Below are positions 9,917-18,137 of a DNA stretch of 52,176 nucleotides, piece by piece. The notes under the pieces were generated by a model. It did no database searches, was not told where the DNA came from, and saw only the letters and a list, made by a program, of their open reading frames with translations. A program made the translations under genes and the position numbers. The DNA comes from Kiritimatiellia bacterium. Lineage in GTDB: Bacteria; Verrucomicrobiota; Kiritimatiellia; CAIQIC01; JAGNIJ01. The stretch lies in NCBI GenBank assembly GCA_018001225.1, contig JAGNIJ010000032.1, positions 1 to 52,176 of the forward strand, read 5' to 3'. The stretch's first letter is position 1. Each line of letters starts with the position of its first letter.

Positions 9917-10064
9917 CCAGAGCGCCGTCGCTTGCTTGCCGCGGCGAAGCCCGAAGGGCGAAGACGGTCCGGCGCACTCCAAGGCGCTCCGCGCCGGCAA
10001 CCATTCTGGAGTGCGGCGGGAAGGCCCGATCGCGAAGCGCATCGGGACGCCACGCCGCTTTTGG
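9917..10064. repeat. Composite intergenic hairpin repeat, copy 1 of 4
   Basis: The gap between the divergent genes at 9811 and 10097 is filled by a composite repeat. One half carries 'CAGAGCGCCGTCGC' and 'GGCGCACTCCAAGGCGC'; the other carries 'TCTGGAGTGCGGCGGGAAG', 'CGATCGCGAAGCGCATCGGG' and 'GCCACGCCGCTTTTGG'. The same blocks recur at 11611, 17976 and 20033. The two halves are roughly inverted with respect to each other (GGAGTGC against GCACTCC), so large hairpins can form. No coding sequence is supported here. Confidence 0.8.
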
Positions 10065-10096
10065 CGGCCGGCCATGAGTCTCGTGGCATGTGAATC

Positions 10097-11599
10097 ATGA
10101 AACCTTCTCTTCAACATGCCCTGCTCGCCCTTGCCCTCTTCCTGGCGACCATGGCCCTGTACTATCCCGCGCTGAAATGCGATTTCGTGGACTACGACGA
10201 TCCGCTGTATGTCACGGGAAACGCCTGGGTGCGCCGGGGGCTGACCCTGGAGGGAGTTCTGTGCTCATTCCGCGAGCCGGTGGCCGGCATCTGGCACCCG
10301 CTGACGATGTGGTCGCACATGCTCGACGTTGAGCTCTTCGGATTGAATCCGGCGGGACACCATCTCCAAAGCCTCCTCTGGCACGCGGCCAACACCGCGC
10401 TGCTGTTCCTGCTGTTGAGCCGCGTCGCGGGCGGCGTCTGGCCCGCCTTCGCTGTCGCCGCCCTGTGGGCGGCGCACCCGCTGAACGCGGATTCGGCGGT
10501 CTGGATCGCCGAGCGCAAGAACCTCGTGAGCACGTTTTTCTGGCTCGCGACAATCGGCCTGTACATTCGTTTTACCCGGCGCCCGTCGCCGAACGCGATG
10601 ATGCCCGTTCTGGCGGGCTTCGCCCTGGCCCTGATGGCCAAGCCCATGCCGGTCACCCTGCCGTTCACCCTCCTGCTGCTCGACGTCTGGCCGCTGCGGC
10701 GCGTGGACGGATTCGGACGGATTTCATGGCGCGCGTGGAAGGACCTGCTCGCGGAGAAGGCGCCGCTGTTCATTCTTGTCGCGGTCTTCATCTTGAGCGC
10801 GCTGAAGACCCAGGTCATGGCCGGGGCCACGGAAATGGCGGCTCCCCTGCCCCTGGGCGCGCGCCTGGCCTATCTGCCCGTTTTCTACGTGGACTATCTC
10901 CGGCTGGTCTTCCGGCCGCGCGGGCTGTGCGTGCTGTATCCCGCTCCGACCGTTCCCCCGACGGCCGGACCGGTCCTGGGCGCCCTGCTGATTCTCGGCG
11001 CGATCTCGGCATGGGCCGTCCGGCAGCGGCACAGACGGCCGTGGCTCCTGGTCGGCTGGCTCTGGTTCCTCGGCACCCTGGTGCCGGTGATCGGCCTGGT
11101 ATCGCTCGGTTTGCACCGGATCGCCGACCGGTACATGTATGTCCCGATGCTGGGCCTCCTGCTGATGGGGGTCTGGACGCTCTTCGACGCCGCGCGGGGA
11201 CGCCGGCGCCCGGCGGCTTTCGCGGCGGCCGCCGCGGCCGTCCTGGCCCTCGGACTGGTCACGCGGCTCATCCTTCCGCACTGGAAGGACAGCGAAGCCC
11301 TTTTCCGCCGGGCCCTTGACGTGACGGAAAATAACTACACCATGCACTACAACCTGGGCCGGCAGCTGCTGTTCCGTAAGCGCTTCGATGACGCGCTGGC
11401 CCGCTTCCGGGAAGCGATCCGCCTTCGTCCCGACTACTACATCGCGCACAACAACCTCGGGTGGACGCTGATCCTGAAGGGAGACCCCGCGGCCGCCATG
11501 CCGCATCTCGAGGAGGCGCTGCGGCTGGCGCCCCACGATCCGCAGGTGCGCAAGAACCTGGCCATGGCCCTGGAGCAGTTGGGACGAGCCGCCGAATGA
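10097..11599 (+). CDS. TMTC-like membrane glycosyltransferase with short TPR tail
   Basis: This 500-residue protein is a more distant member of the TMTC-like group. An N-terminal helix is followed by 'FVDYDDPLYV' (acidic pair near residues 36-37), 'HPLNADSAVWIAERKNLV' near residue 128, about nine membrane segments, and 'IADRYMYVP' near residue 345, the equivalent of the 'AEHRMYLP' motif. Two to three TPRs occupy residues 405-495. The start ATG lies about 30 bases beyond the repeat in the upstream gap. It is convergent with the next gene. The usual bacterial annotation is 'tetratricopeptide repeat protein' or O-GlcNAc-transferase-like; the GT-C reading is based on the motifs and topology seen here. 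Confidence 0.85.
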   Translation: MKPSLQHALLALALFLATMALYYPALKCDFVDYDDPLYVTGNAWVRRGLTLEGVLCSFREPVAGIWHPLTMWSHMLDVELFGLNPAGHHLQSLLWHAANTALLFLLLSRVAGGVWPAFAVAALWAAHPLNADSAVWIAERKNLVSTFFWLATIGLYIRFTRRPSPNAMMPVLAGFALALMAKPMPVTLPFTLLLLDVWPLRRVDGFGRISWRAWKDLLAEKAPLFILVAVFILSALKTQVMAGATEMAAPLPLGARLAYLPVFYVDYLRLVFRPRGLCVLYPAPTVPPTAGPVLGALLILGAISAWAVRQRHRRPWLLVGWLWFLGTLVPVIGLVSLGLHRIADRYMYVPMLGLLLMGVWTLFDAARGRRRPAAFAAAAAAVLALGLVTRLILPHWKDSEALFRRALDVTENNYTMHYNLGRQLLFRKRFDDALARFREAIRLRPDYYIAHNNLGWTLILKGDPAAAMPHLEEALRLAPHDPQVRKNLAMALEQLGRAAE

Positions 11600-11610
11600 T
11601 AGCCGACGAT

Positions 11611-11670
11611 CTCCGGAGTGCGGCGGCAAACCCCGATCGCGAAGCGCATCGGGGTGCGACGCCACTTTCC
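11611..11670. repeat. Composite intergenic hairpin repeat, copy 2 of 4 (short form)
   Basis: Between two convergent genes lies a short copy with 'GGAGTGCGGCGGCAA', 'CGATCGCGAAGCGCATCGGGG' in shortened form and 'GCGACGCCACTTTCC'. It lacks the 'CAGAGCGCCGTCGC' half found in the other three copies. The near-palindromic ends (AGTGCGGCG against CGCCACTTT) could form a hairpin that separates transcription of the two genes. Confidence 0.75.
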
Positions 11671-11686
11671 ACCAGCAGGGCGCGAC

Positions 11687-13435
11687 CTATTCGCGGCCGG
11701 GCGCACGATCGACCAGACGCACCTTCTCGACAAGGCTGTCCCCCAGTTCCCGATCCAGGGCGCGGACTTCCCGGCATAGCTCCCGCGCCTCCGCGGTCCG
11801 TCCGTTCCGGACCTCCCGCCGCGCGCGGTTGGTCAGCGCGCCCAGCAGGTTGGCGCGCACCCGCCGGTGGCGGGGCGCCATCTTCAGCGCCCGCTCCATG
11901 TGAGGCAGCGCCGCCCGGACATCCCCATACTGAAACAGCAGCGCCGCGTAGTTGCCGTGGATCGAGGCGCTCCCCTCGTACCGCTGCAACACCTGCCGGT
12001 AATGCTCCAGGGCCTCGGCGCCCCGCCCCTGCATGGCGAGGAGGCCGCCGATCCCGTCCAGGACATCGAGGTGGTCCGGGTGAATTTGCCGCGCTCGCTG
12101 GTATTGCTCCATCGCCTCCTGCAACCGCCCCTGCTGCGCCAGAAGGGTGCCCAGGTTGATGAGGGCGATTTCGGACCGCGGATTCCCGCGCAACGTGTGC
12201 CGCCACAGGCTTTCCAGGTTCCGATACGGCACGGACTGGCGCCAGATCAGCACGACGCACACGCCGAACAACACGGCCAGCGTCCACGCCCGTCCTCCCG
12301 GGCGGCGGGGCAACGCGTGCCACAGGCCTCCCGCCAGCATGGGGATCAGGGCCATCAGGCCGAAATACTGCCAGTGATCGGACACGTACGTGAACCGGGT
12401 CATGTAGAGCACGTGCAGCAGAATCAGTCCAGCGGTCGAAAAGTAGTACAGCGACACGGCGACCAACGGGCCCCGGCCCCAGCGGTTCCGCCGCGCCCAG
12501 AGGACCGCGAGCAGGATCAGCACCGAGGCCGGCCAAGCGTAGTTCGACACCCGGGCCGCGTCCACGGTCCATTGCGGATAGAAGAACACCAGGTCCAGCG
12601 GGAGCAGCGCCTTCGACAGGTAGAACCAGAAGGACTGCCCCGACAGGATCAGCCGCTGCGGATAGGAAAAACTCGGTGGATCCGGAGCCTCCCACACGGG
12701 AGTGTGTTCGAGATGAATCGTGACCAGGGATATGGCCACGCTGAAGCCGAGCCAGGGGAGATACCCCAGCCAGTCCGCCCGGGACACCCGGCCCTTTTTC
12801 CACCAGGCGATCAACGGGAGCGCGACCAGGAGGATGAACGCGCCCGATTTGGCCAGGATCGCGCCGGCAAACAATACGAAGGCCAGGCCATAAAAAGGAC
12901 GTGGTGAGGCGCCGCGGCCGGGTTCTTTTTTCTCCAAGTAAACAACATATGACAGCAGGGCGCCGAGGAGAAGAAAACCGCTCAACACGTTCTTCAACTC
13001 GGTGATCCAGGCGACCGACATGACGTTGACGGGATGCAGCGCAAACAGCGCCCCGGCCCACCACGCCCATTGCAGGCCCAGGCGCTGCAGGACGTACGCC
13101 AGCAGGATCGCCGTCAACCCGTGCAGGAGAACATTGACGGCGTGGTACCCGAGGGGATTCAGTCCCCACAGATGGTACTGGATCCAGAACCCCGTGAAGG
13201 TCAGGGGATAGTATTGGGTGGTGTTTCCAGGAATCCAGATCGCGCGCAGCCCCGCCGCGGAGCGCAACGTCAGGTTGTCCACGACGTACGCCTCGTCATC
13301 CCAGATAAAATCCCCCTTCAAGACCGGCGCATAGGCCGCAAAGACCAGGAGCAGCAAACCGAGCGGAAGGACAAGCCGGCGCGCCATGCCGGACTTCGGC
13401 ACGCTGGCTTCAACCGGCTGCATACATGGTTCCAT
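11687..13435 (-). CDS. TMTC-like membrane glycosyltransferase with C-terminal TPRs
   Basis: The protein (about 582 residues from this start) has an N-terminal helix, 'GDFIWDDEAYV' with the acidic pair, 'HPVNVMSVAWITELKNVL' matching the TMTC-like loop signature, about ten membrane segments, 'TYVSDHWQYFG' in the place of the 'E(H)RMYLP' motif, and four TPRs near the C terminus. In-frame ATG codons at 13498, 13435, 13423 and 13387 all precede the first helix; 13435 is a compromise because the residues before it are low in hydrophobicity and rich in Gly and Ala. It is divergent from the SGNH gene at 13570. The 135-base gap between them should hold two promoters, but none is clear. Confidence 0.82.
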   Translation of the reverse strand: MEPCMQPVEASVPKSGMARRLVLPLGLLLLVFAAYAPVLKGDFIWDDEAYVVDNLTLRSAAGLRAIWIPGNTTQYYPLTFTGFWIQYHLWGLNPLGYHAVNVLLHGLTAILLAYVLQRLGLQWAWWAGALFALHPVNVMSVAWITELKNVLSGFLLLGALLSYVVYLEKKEPGRGASPRPFYGLAFVLFAGAILAKSGAFILLVALPLIAWWKKGRVSRADWLGYLPWLGFSVAISLVTIHLEHTPVWEAPDPPSFSYPQRLILSGQSFWFYLSKALLPLDLVFFYPQWTVDAARVSNYAWPASVLILLAVLWARRNRWGRGPLVAVSLYYFSTAGLILLHVLYMTRFTYVSDHWQYFGLMALIPMLAGGLWHALPRRPGGRAWTLAVLFGVCVVLIWRQSVPYRNLESLWRHTLRGNPRSEIALINLGTLLAQQGRLQEAMEQYQRARQIHPDHLDVLDGIGGLLAMQGRGAEALEHYRQVLQRYEGSASIHGNYAALLFQYGDVRAALPHMERALKMAPRHRRVRANLLGALTNRARREVRNGRTAEARELCREVRALDRELGDSLVEKVRLVDRAPGRE

Positions 13436-13569
13436 CGCCGGGCATAGTATCCCCGCCGCTCCCGCACCGGCAACCCCGGAATCCCGGCGCGGCGGCATGA
13501 CGGGGTCTCGGAATCAAGGCGAAACTGCCGCTTGCGCGTTCCGGCCGCTTTGGTTACACATCGCGGCAT

Positions 13570-14685
13570 ATGACGGACCACACGCCATCGCCGGCTCGTT
13601 CCGCCATGAAAAGGGCGTTGCTGGCGGCTGGATCCGCGGCCGCCGCCCTCGTGCTGGGCGAGGCCGCCGTCCGCTTGTTCAACCTCGGGCCGGATGTCTT
13701 TCACGTGGAACTCGGCATGGTCACGCTGTCGTCCGATCCGGAACTCCGCTACGAGTTGGTTCCGGGTTTTCAGAACCCGTCCAAAGACGTCCTCGTCAAT
13801 GCGCTGGGCATGAGGGATGTCGAGCGGACAACGGCGCGCGCACCCGGCGCCCTCCGCGTGGCCTGCGTCGGCGATTCCATCGCGTTCGGCATGGGCGCCG
13901 ACAATCGCCACACATTTCCGGTGCACCTGGAACGGATTCTCGGCGGGCATCCGTCGCTTTCGGGCCGGCCCGTGGAGGTGCTCAATTTCGGGGTGCCCGG
14001 CTATGCCATCGGGCAGGTGGCGCAAACGTTGGAGACGAAAGTCTCCGGCTTTCACCCGGATCTCGTGCTCTACCTCTTTTCGCTGAACGACGCGCAGCGC
14101 TACAGCCAGGAACTGGATCTGCTGCTGACCCGCTCCGCGCTGACCTCGCCCGACCGGAACTACGTGAAGGCACTCTGGCGCCAATCCTCCCGCCGGCTCG
14201 GGGGAAGCCGGCTCTGGCTTATCCTGAATCACACGGCGGCCGGCTTCTTCGGCAGCCGGGAATCGCCCCCGGATCAGAATCTGATGCCGCATCCCCGTAA
14301 CGACATGTTCCAATTGCTCGCCGGAAACGGCATCGCTTTCTATGCCTCCCTCTACATGGAACCCGAGGCCTGGCTGCGGGTCTGCCGGGGGCTTGAGCGG
14401 ATTCGCGCGTGGAGCCTGGAGCGCAACATTCCCGTGTACGTGATCATCATGCCGGTGTTCTCCGACGCCGACGACCGGACCCTGGCGGCGCTGCATCACC
14501 GCGTGGCCGAGCAAGCGAGGTCATTGGATTTACCCGTGATGGATCTTCTCGACATGTTTCGCCGGCGCGCGACCGATCTGGGGCGCAGACTGAACTCCGA
14601 CCTTCTCCATCCCAATGCCCTCGGCTACGAAGAGGCGGCGCAGGCGGTGGCCCGCCGCCTGCTCTCGGAAGGCGTTCTTCCATGA
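13570..14685 (+). CDS. SGNH/GDSL hydrolase, membrane anchored, no TPR
   Basis: This 371-residue protein has an N-terminal hydrophobic segment (about residues 15-35) and a complete SGNH signature: block I 'GDSIAFG' (Ser about 103), 'NFGVPGY' (block II Gly), 'SLND' (block III Asn) and 'LLHPNALGY' (block V Asp-x-x-His region, about 347). Unlike the two SGNH proteins at 5163-9811 it has no helical repeats and keeps GDS. The stop codon overlaps the next start in an ATGA (14682-14685), so it is translated together with a GT39-like transferase. The likely job is esterase or acyltransferase work on the glycan handled by that partner, which is inferred from the pairing. Confidence 0.83.
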   Translation: MTDHTPSPARSAMKRALLAAGSAAAALVLGEAAVRLFNLGPDVFHVELGMVTLSSDPELRYELVPGFQNPSKDVLVNALGMRDVERTTARAPGALRVACVGDSIAFGMGADNRHTFPVHLERILGGHPSLSGRPVEVLNFGVPGYAIGQVAQTLETKVSGFHPDLVLYLFSLNDAQRYSQELDLLLTRSALTSPDRNYVKALWRQSSRRLGGSRLWLILNHTAAGFFGSRESPPDQNLMPHPRNDMFQLLAGNGIAFYASLYMEPEAWLRVCRGLERIRAWSLERNIPVYVIIMPVFSDADDRTLAALHHRVAEQARSLDLPVMDLLDMFRRRATDLGRRLNSDLLHPNALGYEEAAQAVARRLLSEGVLP

Positions 14686-16580
14686 GGGCTCTTTCCACCG
14701 AATCCCCGCTCCGCCGCGCGGCGCCCTATGCGGGCATTTTTCTCCTGGCGTGGGCCCTCCGGCTCGTGTACCTGCTCCAGGTCTCCGGTCATCCCTCTTT
14801 TCATTTCCCGCTCGTGGATGCGAGGGAATATCACGAGTTGGCGCTGCGCCTCGCGGGCGGGGCTTCTGACCTGCCCAAGATGGCCTGGCAGCCCTGGTTT
14901 TATCCCATGCTGCTGGCGCAGGTTTATCAGTCTTTCGGCGCCTCCATCTGGGCGGCCAAGCTCCTGCAGATCACGGCCGGCTCGCTGACCTGCGTGGTCG
15001 CGGCCCTGATGGGAACCAGCGTGGGCTCGCGCAGGACCGGCATCCTGGCGGGTGTCCTGGCGGCCGTTTATGGCCCGATGATCTACTATGACGGCGAGTT
15101 GCTGGCGGAGACCTGGGCCGGGCTGTGGCTGACCCTGTCCGCGTGGATATCGCTCCGACCCGCCGGCCGCGCGAAGCCTGTGCTGTTGGGCATTCTCGGC
15201 GCCCTTTGCCTCTTCACCCGGCCGCCCCTCGTGCCCGCCTGGGCTGTCGCGGTCCTGGCCCCGCTAATTCGCCCGTCGGAGCGAAAGACCGTCGGAATCA
15301 AGCCATGGCTGGGCGGTCTGGTGGTCGGATTCATCCTGACAGCCTACCCGTTTCTCCACGGCATCCATTTCGCCACGGGCGCCTTCCGCTGGCTTCCCAC
15401 GACCGGCGGCATCAACTTCTACATCGGCAACAGCGCCGACCCGGGCCGGACCATCAATATCCGCCCGGGCCATGCCTGGGAAAACCTGACTCTCTGGCCC
15501 GAGCTGAACGGCGCGCACACCGACAGGGACATGCAGGACTTCTACTACCGCGAGGCCTTCCGCGACATTCGCGCCCGCCCGGCGGCATGGCTCAAACACC
15601 TCGGCGTCAAGACGGCGCAGTTCTTCTCGTCCCGCGAGATTCCTCGAAACATCGATCTGTACACCTTCCGCCCGGTCTCCTCCCTGCTCGCGCTGACGAC
15701 GTGGAAGATCGGCCGGTTCGGCTTTCCCTTCGCCATCCTGGCCGGGCTGGCGGCGCTGGGCCTCGTGGCGCGCCGCGGCCGGCCGTACCGGCTGGCGCTG
15801 ATGATCCTGGCCTACGCCGCCGGGATCATCCTCATCCACGTCTGCGACCGCTACCGGCTGCCCGTCCTGCCGCTGCTGATCGTCTTCGCGGCGGCCGGGG
15901 TGCAGGCCTTGGCCGGACAACTCAAGCAGTGGATCCGGAAAAGTGACACGGGCGTCTCGCCCGTGCTCCCCACGGCCGGGGACGGCCGTGCCACTTTAAC
16001 CCGAACGCCAAGCCTGGCCTTTTCTTTGATTCTTATCGTGACGGCGGCCGTCGCGACCAGCCTCGGCGGCCCGTATGACGCCGAGCAGTGGAACTACAAG
16101 GCCGAGCTGGACCGCCTCGTGGCCGTGGGCGCGTATGACCGGGGCGACTTCGAGACGGCCGAGTTCCATGCGCGTCGGGCCGTGGAGGAGAATCCGGCCG
16201 AGGCGCACGCCTGGAACCAGCTCGGCCTGCTGCGGGCCCAAAAGGGGAAGCTCGACGAAGCCGAGACATATTTCCTCGAGGCCCTGCGGCAGGACCCCGC
16301 CCATGCCCCCGCCTGGTTCAATCTCGCGCGGATCGCCATGGAGCGCGGGCAACTCGAAAAGGCGCGGGATCACTACCTCGAAGGCCTGGCTCACATGCCC
16401 GGGCACCTGGCCGCCCGGCTCGATCTCGGCGATCTCTACCTGCGTATGAACCGGCCCGATGACGCCATGGCCTGCTACGAGGAGGTTCTGCGGATCCGGC
16501 CCGGATTTCTCCCGGCGCTTCAGCGGATGGAGCGGGCCAGGCGGAACCCGGCGCTGACCATTGGCACATCAGGCCACTGA
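14682..16580 (+). CDS. GT39/PMT-like membrane glycosyltransferase with C-terminal TPRs
   Basis: The ATG at 14682 overlaps the upstream stop, which decides the start; a longer reading to 14409 lies inside the upstream gene. The 632-residue protein begins with a helix and then 'FPLVDAREYHELA', a typical first-loop acidic motif of the GT39 branch of GT-C enzymes. About ten membrane helices run to residue 415, then after a final helix (about 445-465) come four to five TPRs. A 54-base repeat is inserted in frame at 15942-15995 and is read as 'SDTGVSPV...GDGRAT' in a loop between the last two helices. The 3' end overlaps a convergent gene by 61 bases. GT39-like transfer of a sugar from a polyprenyl carrier is the family role; the target is unknown. 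Confidence 0.84.
   Translation: MRALSTESPLRRAAPYAGIFLLAWALRLVYLLQVSGHPSFHFPLVDAREYHELALRLAGGASDLPKMAWQPWFYPMLLAQVYQSFGASIWAAKLLQITAGSLTCVVAALMGTSVGSRRTGILAGVLAAVYGPMIYYDGELLAETWAGLWLTLSAWISLRPAGRAKPVLLGILGALCLFTRPPLVPAWAVAVLAPLIRPSERKTVGIKPWLGGLVVGFILTAYPFLHGIHFATGAFRWLPTTGGINFYIGNSADPGRTINIRPGHAWENLTLWPELNGAHTDRDMQDFYYREAFRDIRARPAAWLKHLGVKTAQFFSSREIPRNIDLYTFRPVSSLLALTTWKIGRFGFPFAILAGLAALGLVARRGRPYRLALMILAYAAGIILIHVCDRYRLPVLPLLIVFAAAGVQALAGQLKQWIRKSDTGVSPVLPTAGDGRATLTRTPSLAFSLILIVTAAVATSLGGPYDAEQWNYKAELDRLVAVGAYDRGDFETAEFHARRAVEENPAEAHAWNQLGLLRAQKGKLDEAETYFLEALRQDPAHAPAWFNLARIAMERGQLEKARDHYLEGLAHMPGHLAARLDLGDLYLRMNRPDDAMACYEEVLRIRPGFLPALQRMERARRNPALTIGTSGH
15942..15995. repeat. Inverted-repeat element inserted in frame in a coding gene
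   Basis: The ends AGTGACACGG and CCGTGCCACT are inverted copies with one mismatch. Inside are 'GGCGTCTCGCC' and 'GGCCGGGGACGGCC', each self-complementary. The 'GTGACACGGGCGTCTCGCCC' wording is a pattern I know as an interspersed intergenic repeat in several bacterial phyla. Its length of 54 bases keeps the reading frame of the GT39-like gene. Confidence 0.7.
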
Positions 16581-17935
16581 CCCTCGCGATAGGCGCAGCG
16601 CAAGTAAGTGGGATCGGAGCCAAAGGTAAGGCTCACGGGATACCAGCCTCCCCCGCGAAGGATCTTGGCGCCCAGATCGCGCACCACAACAGGCGGGTCG
16701 ATGTTTGCACGATTGGTCTCCCCGACGGGATCGGGCAGGCTGGCCGAAGGGCTTGAATACCAATTGGTGGCATACCAATCCCAGCACCACTCCCACGCGT
16801 TCCCTCCCATGTCGTAGAGACCGTAGGCATTGGCCATGTCCTGGGTGGTCCCCGCATCGGCGCCGCTCATCCAGTCCGTCAGGGGATGAACGCTGAAATC
16901 AATCTGCTGGCGGCCGTCGTAATATCCCACGGGCGTCGTGGCGATGGTCTCAAAATACCAGGGGTGCGGCGGCTGATTGGTCCACGGCTGATATCGGCCA
17001 TCCGCGTAGTTCGCCTTGACCACGTCAATGTTATACAGGTAGTTCGACGGCCCGTACACGGAATCATTCGGCCATGGAAAATGCGTGCCGGCGATGCCGC
17101 CCCGGCAGGCCTTTTCCCATTCCGCCTCCGTGGGCAGACGGTAGCCGCCGGCGTTAAGGTTCATGGACCAGTTCGTCACGGCAAACCCAATGGCCCGGGG
17201 GAGTCCCTCCATGTCGCTGCGGTAGTTGGCATAGGCCTGGGCGCCGTACCAGGTAATGCCGATGATGGGAAAATTCGTCCGGTTGTTCTTCACGTAAAAC
17301 GCGCCGTTCGTGAAGCCGATCTGGCTCCAAGTCTGGTCCAATCGATAGAGCGTCTGGGTGACGCCCTCGAGGTTGACGACTTGGGCATGGGGATGGGCGT
17401 CGATTGGATTGACGCCGAGCAGGTTGTTTGTATAAGCCCACTGGAAGACCTCGGCCGCCTTTTCATTGGAGACCTCGTACTTGTCCATCAGGAACGGGCT
17501 TACCGGCACGTCATGAACCGGCAGTTCGCGCGGCCAGCCCTCGACCAGGGCCGGATCCCCGTACGTGTTGCCCATGGCAAATACACCGCCGGGAACCAGG
17601 ACCATCGCGTGCCGGGTCCGGAAAGCCGTCGAGGTGTCGGCCCAGACCCGGTAGAAGCGCATCGGGGCGTTCGTGACGTTCAGCCGGACCGACATCCACT
17701 GGCCGGTGGGCAGATACGCGCCGGCCGCCTTCCACGCGTTGGATGCCTGCAGTTCAGTCGTTATTTCCACGCGATACAGCGCCGCCGTGCCGTCGTGAAA
17801 CCAGCTCACCCCGTTCCAGGACCGGGTCCCGGCGGTTTCCGGTTCGGCCGCCCGGGCGGAAACGGCTGGGACGCCCAGACAGAGAGATAGGCAGAGTAGC
17901 CGCGTACGAGGCAAATGGGCTTTGTATTTGCACAT
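16520..17935 (-). CDS. FGE-sulfatase (SUMF1) fold protein, secreted, probably not a formylglycine enzyme
   Basis: The 471-residue protein starts with a signal peptide (about 1-26, 'LLCLSLCLGVPAVSARA'). A short N-terminal domain (about 30-105) precedes the FGE-sulfatase domain: 'MVLVPGGVFAMGN', 'PVHDVPVSPFLMDKYEVSN', 'YRLPTEAEWEKACRGG', 'YDMGGNAWEW' and 'ILRGGGWY' followed by 'YLRCAYREG' and the final 'GFRLARS'. True formylglycine-generating enzymes have two Cys in the stretch after RGG; here that stretch is 'YPVSLTFGSDPTYL', with no Cys, so sulfatase activation is unlikely. Such proteins are abundant in PVC bacteria and may bind ligands. The start at 17935 gives a clean signal peptide; an open extension to 18139 reads into a repeat and is rejected. 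Its 3' end overlaps a convergent gene. Confidence 0.85.
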   Translation of the reverse strand: MCKYKAHLPRTRLLCLSLCLGVPAVSARAAEPETAGTRSWNGVSWFHDGTAALYRVEITTELQASNAWKAAGAYLPTGQWMSVRLNVTNAPMRFYRVWADTSTAFRTRHAMVLVPGGVFAMGNTYGDPALVEGWPRELPVHDVPVSPFLMDKYEVSNEKAAEVFQWAYTNNLLGVNPIDAHPHAQVVNLEGVTQTLYRLDQTWSQIGFTNGAFYVKNNRTNFPIIGITWYGAQAYANYRSDMEGLPRAIGFAVTNWSMNLNAGGYRLPTEAEWEKACRGGIAGTHFPWPNDSVYGPSNYLYNIDVVKANYADGRYQPWTNQPPHPWYFETIATTPVGYYDGRQQIDFSVHPLTDWMSGADAGTTQDMANAYGLYDMGGNAWEWCWDWYATNWYSSPSASLPDPVGETNRANIDPPVVVRDLGAKILRGGGWYPVSLTFGSDPTYLRCAYREGQWPDVPMVSAGFRLARSIR

Positions 17936-17975
17936 ATCCTTTACAAGTACCCTGATCGCAAAAGCGTCGTCAAGC

Positions 17976-18126
17976 CGCTCTGGAGTGCGGCGGGAAGTCC
18001 CGATCGCGAAGCGCATCGGGTCGCCAAGCCGCTTTTCCCGGTCAGAGCGCCGTCGCCTCGCGGACTCGTTGCCGGCGCACTCCAAGGCGCTCCGCGCGGC
18101 GCTTGCCCGGCCGCCGCGCTTTTGGT
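17976..18126. repeat. Composite intergenic hairpin repeat, copy 3 of 4
   Basis: The gap between divergent genes at 17935 and 18138 contains 'CTCTGGAGTGCGGCGGGAAG', 'CGATCGCGAAGCGCATCGGG', 'GCCAAGCCGCTTTTCC', then 'CAGAGCGCCGTCGCCTCGC', 'GCCGGCGCACTCCAAGGCGC' and 'GCCGCGCTTTTGG'. The order of halves is the reverse of copy 1. The element ends about 12 bases before the start codon of the next gene, so that gene has no room for a conventional promoter outside the repeat. Confidence 0.8.
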
Positions 18127-18137
18127 ACCACGGCCCC

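Noticed and set aside
13318..14514. An open minus-strand frame of about 400 residues opposite the SGNH gene
   Set aside because: It overlaps both the SGNH gene with a full catalytic signature and the start of the TMTC-like gene; its composition is that of a shadow frame.
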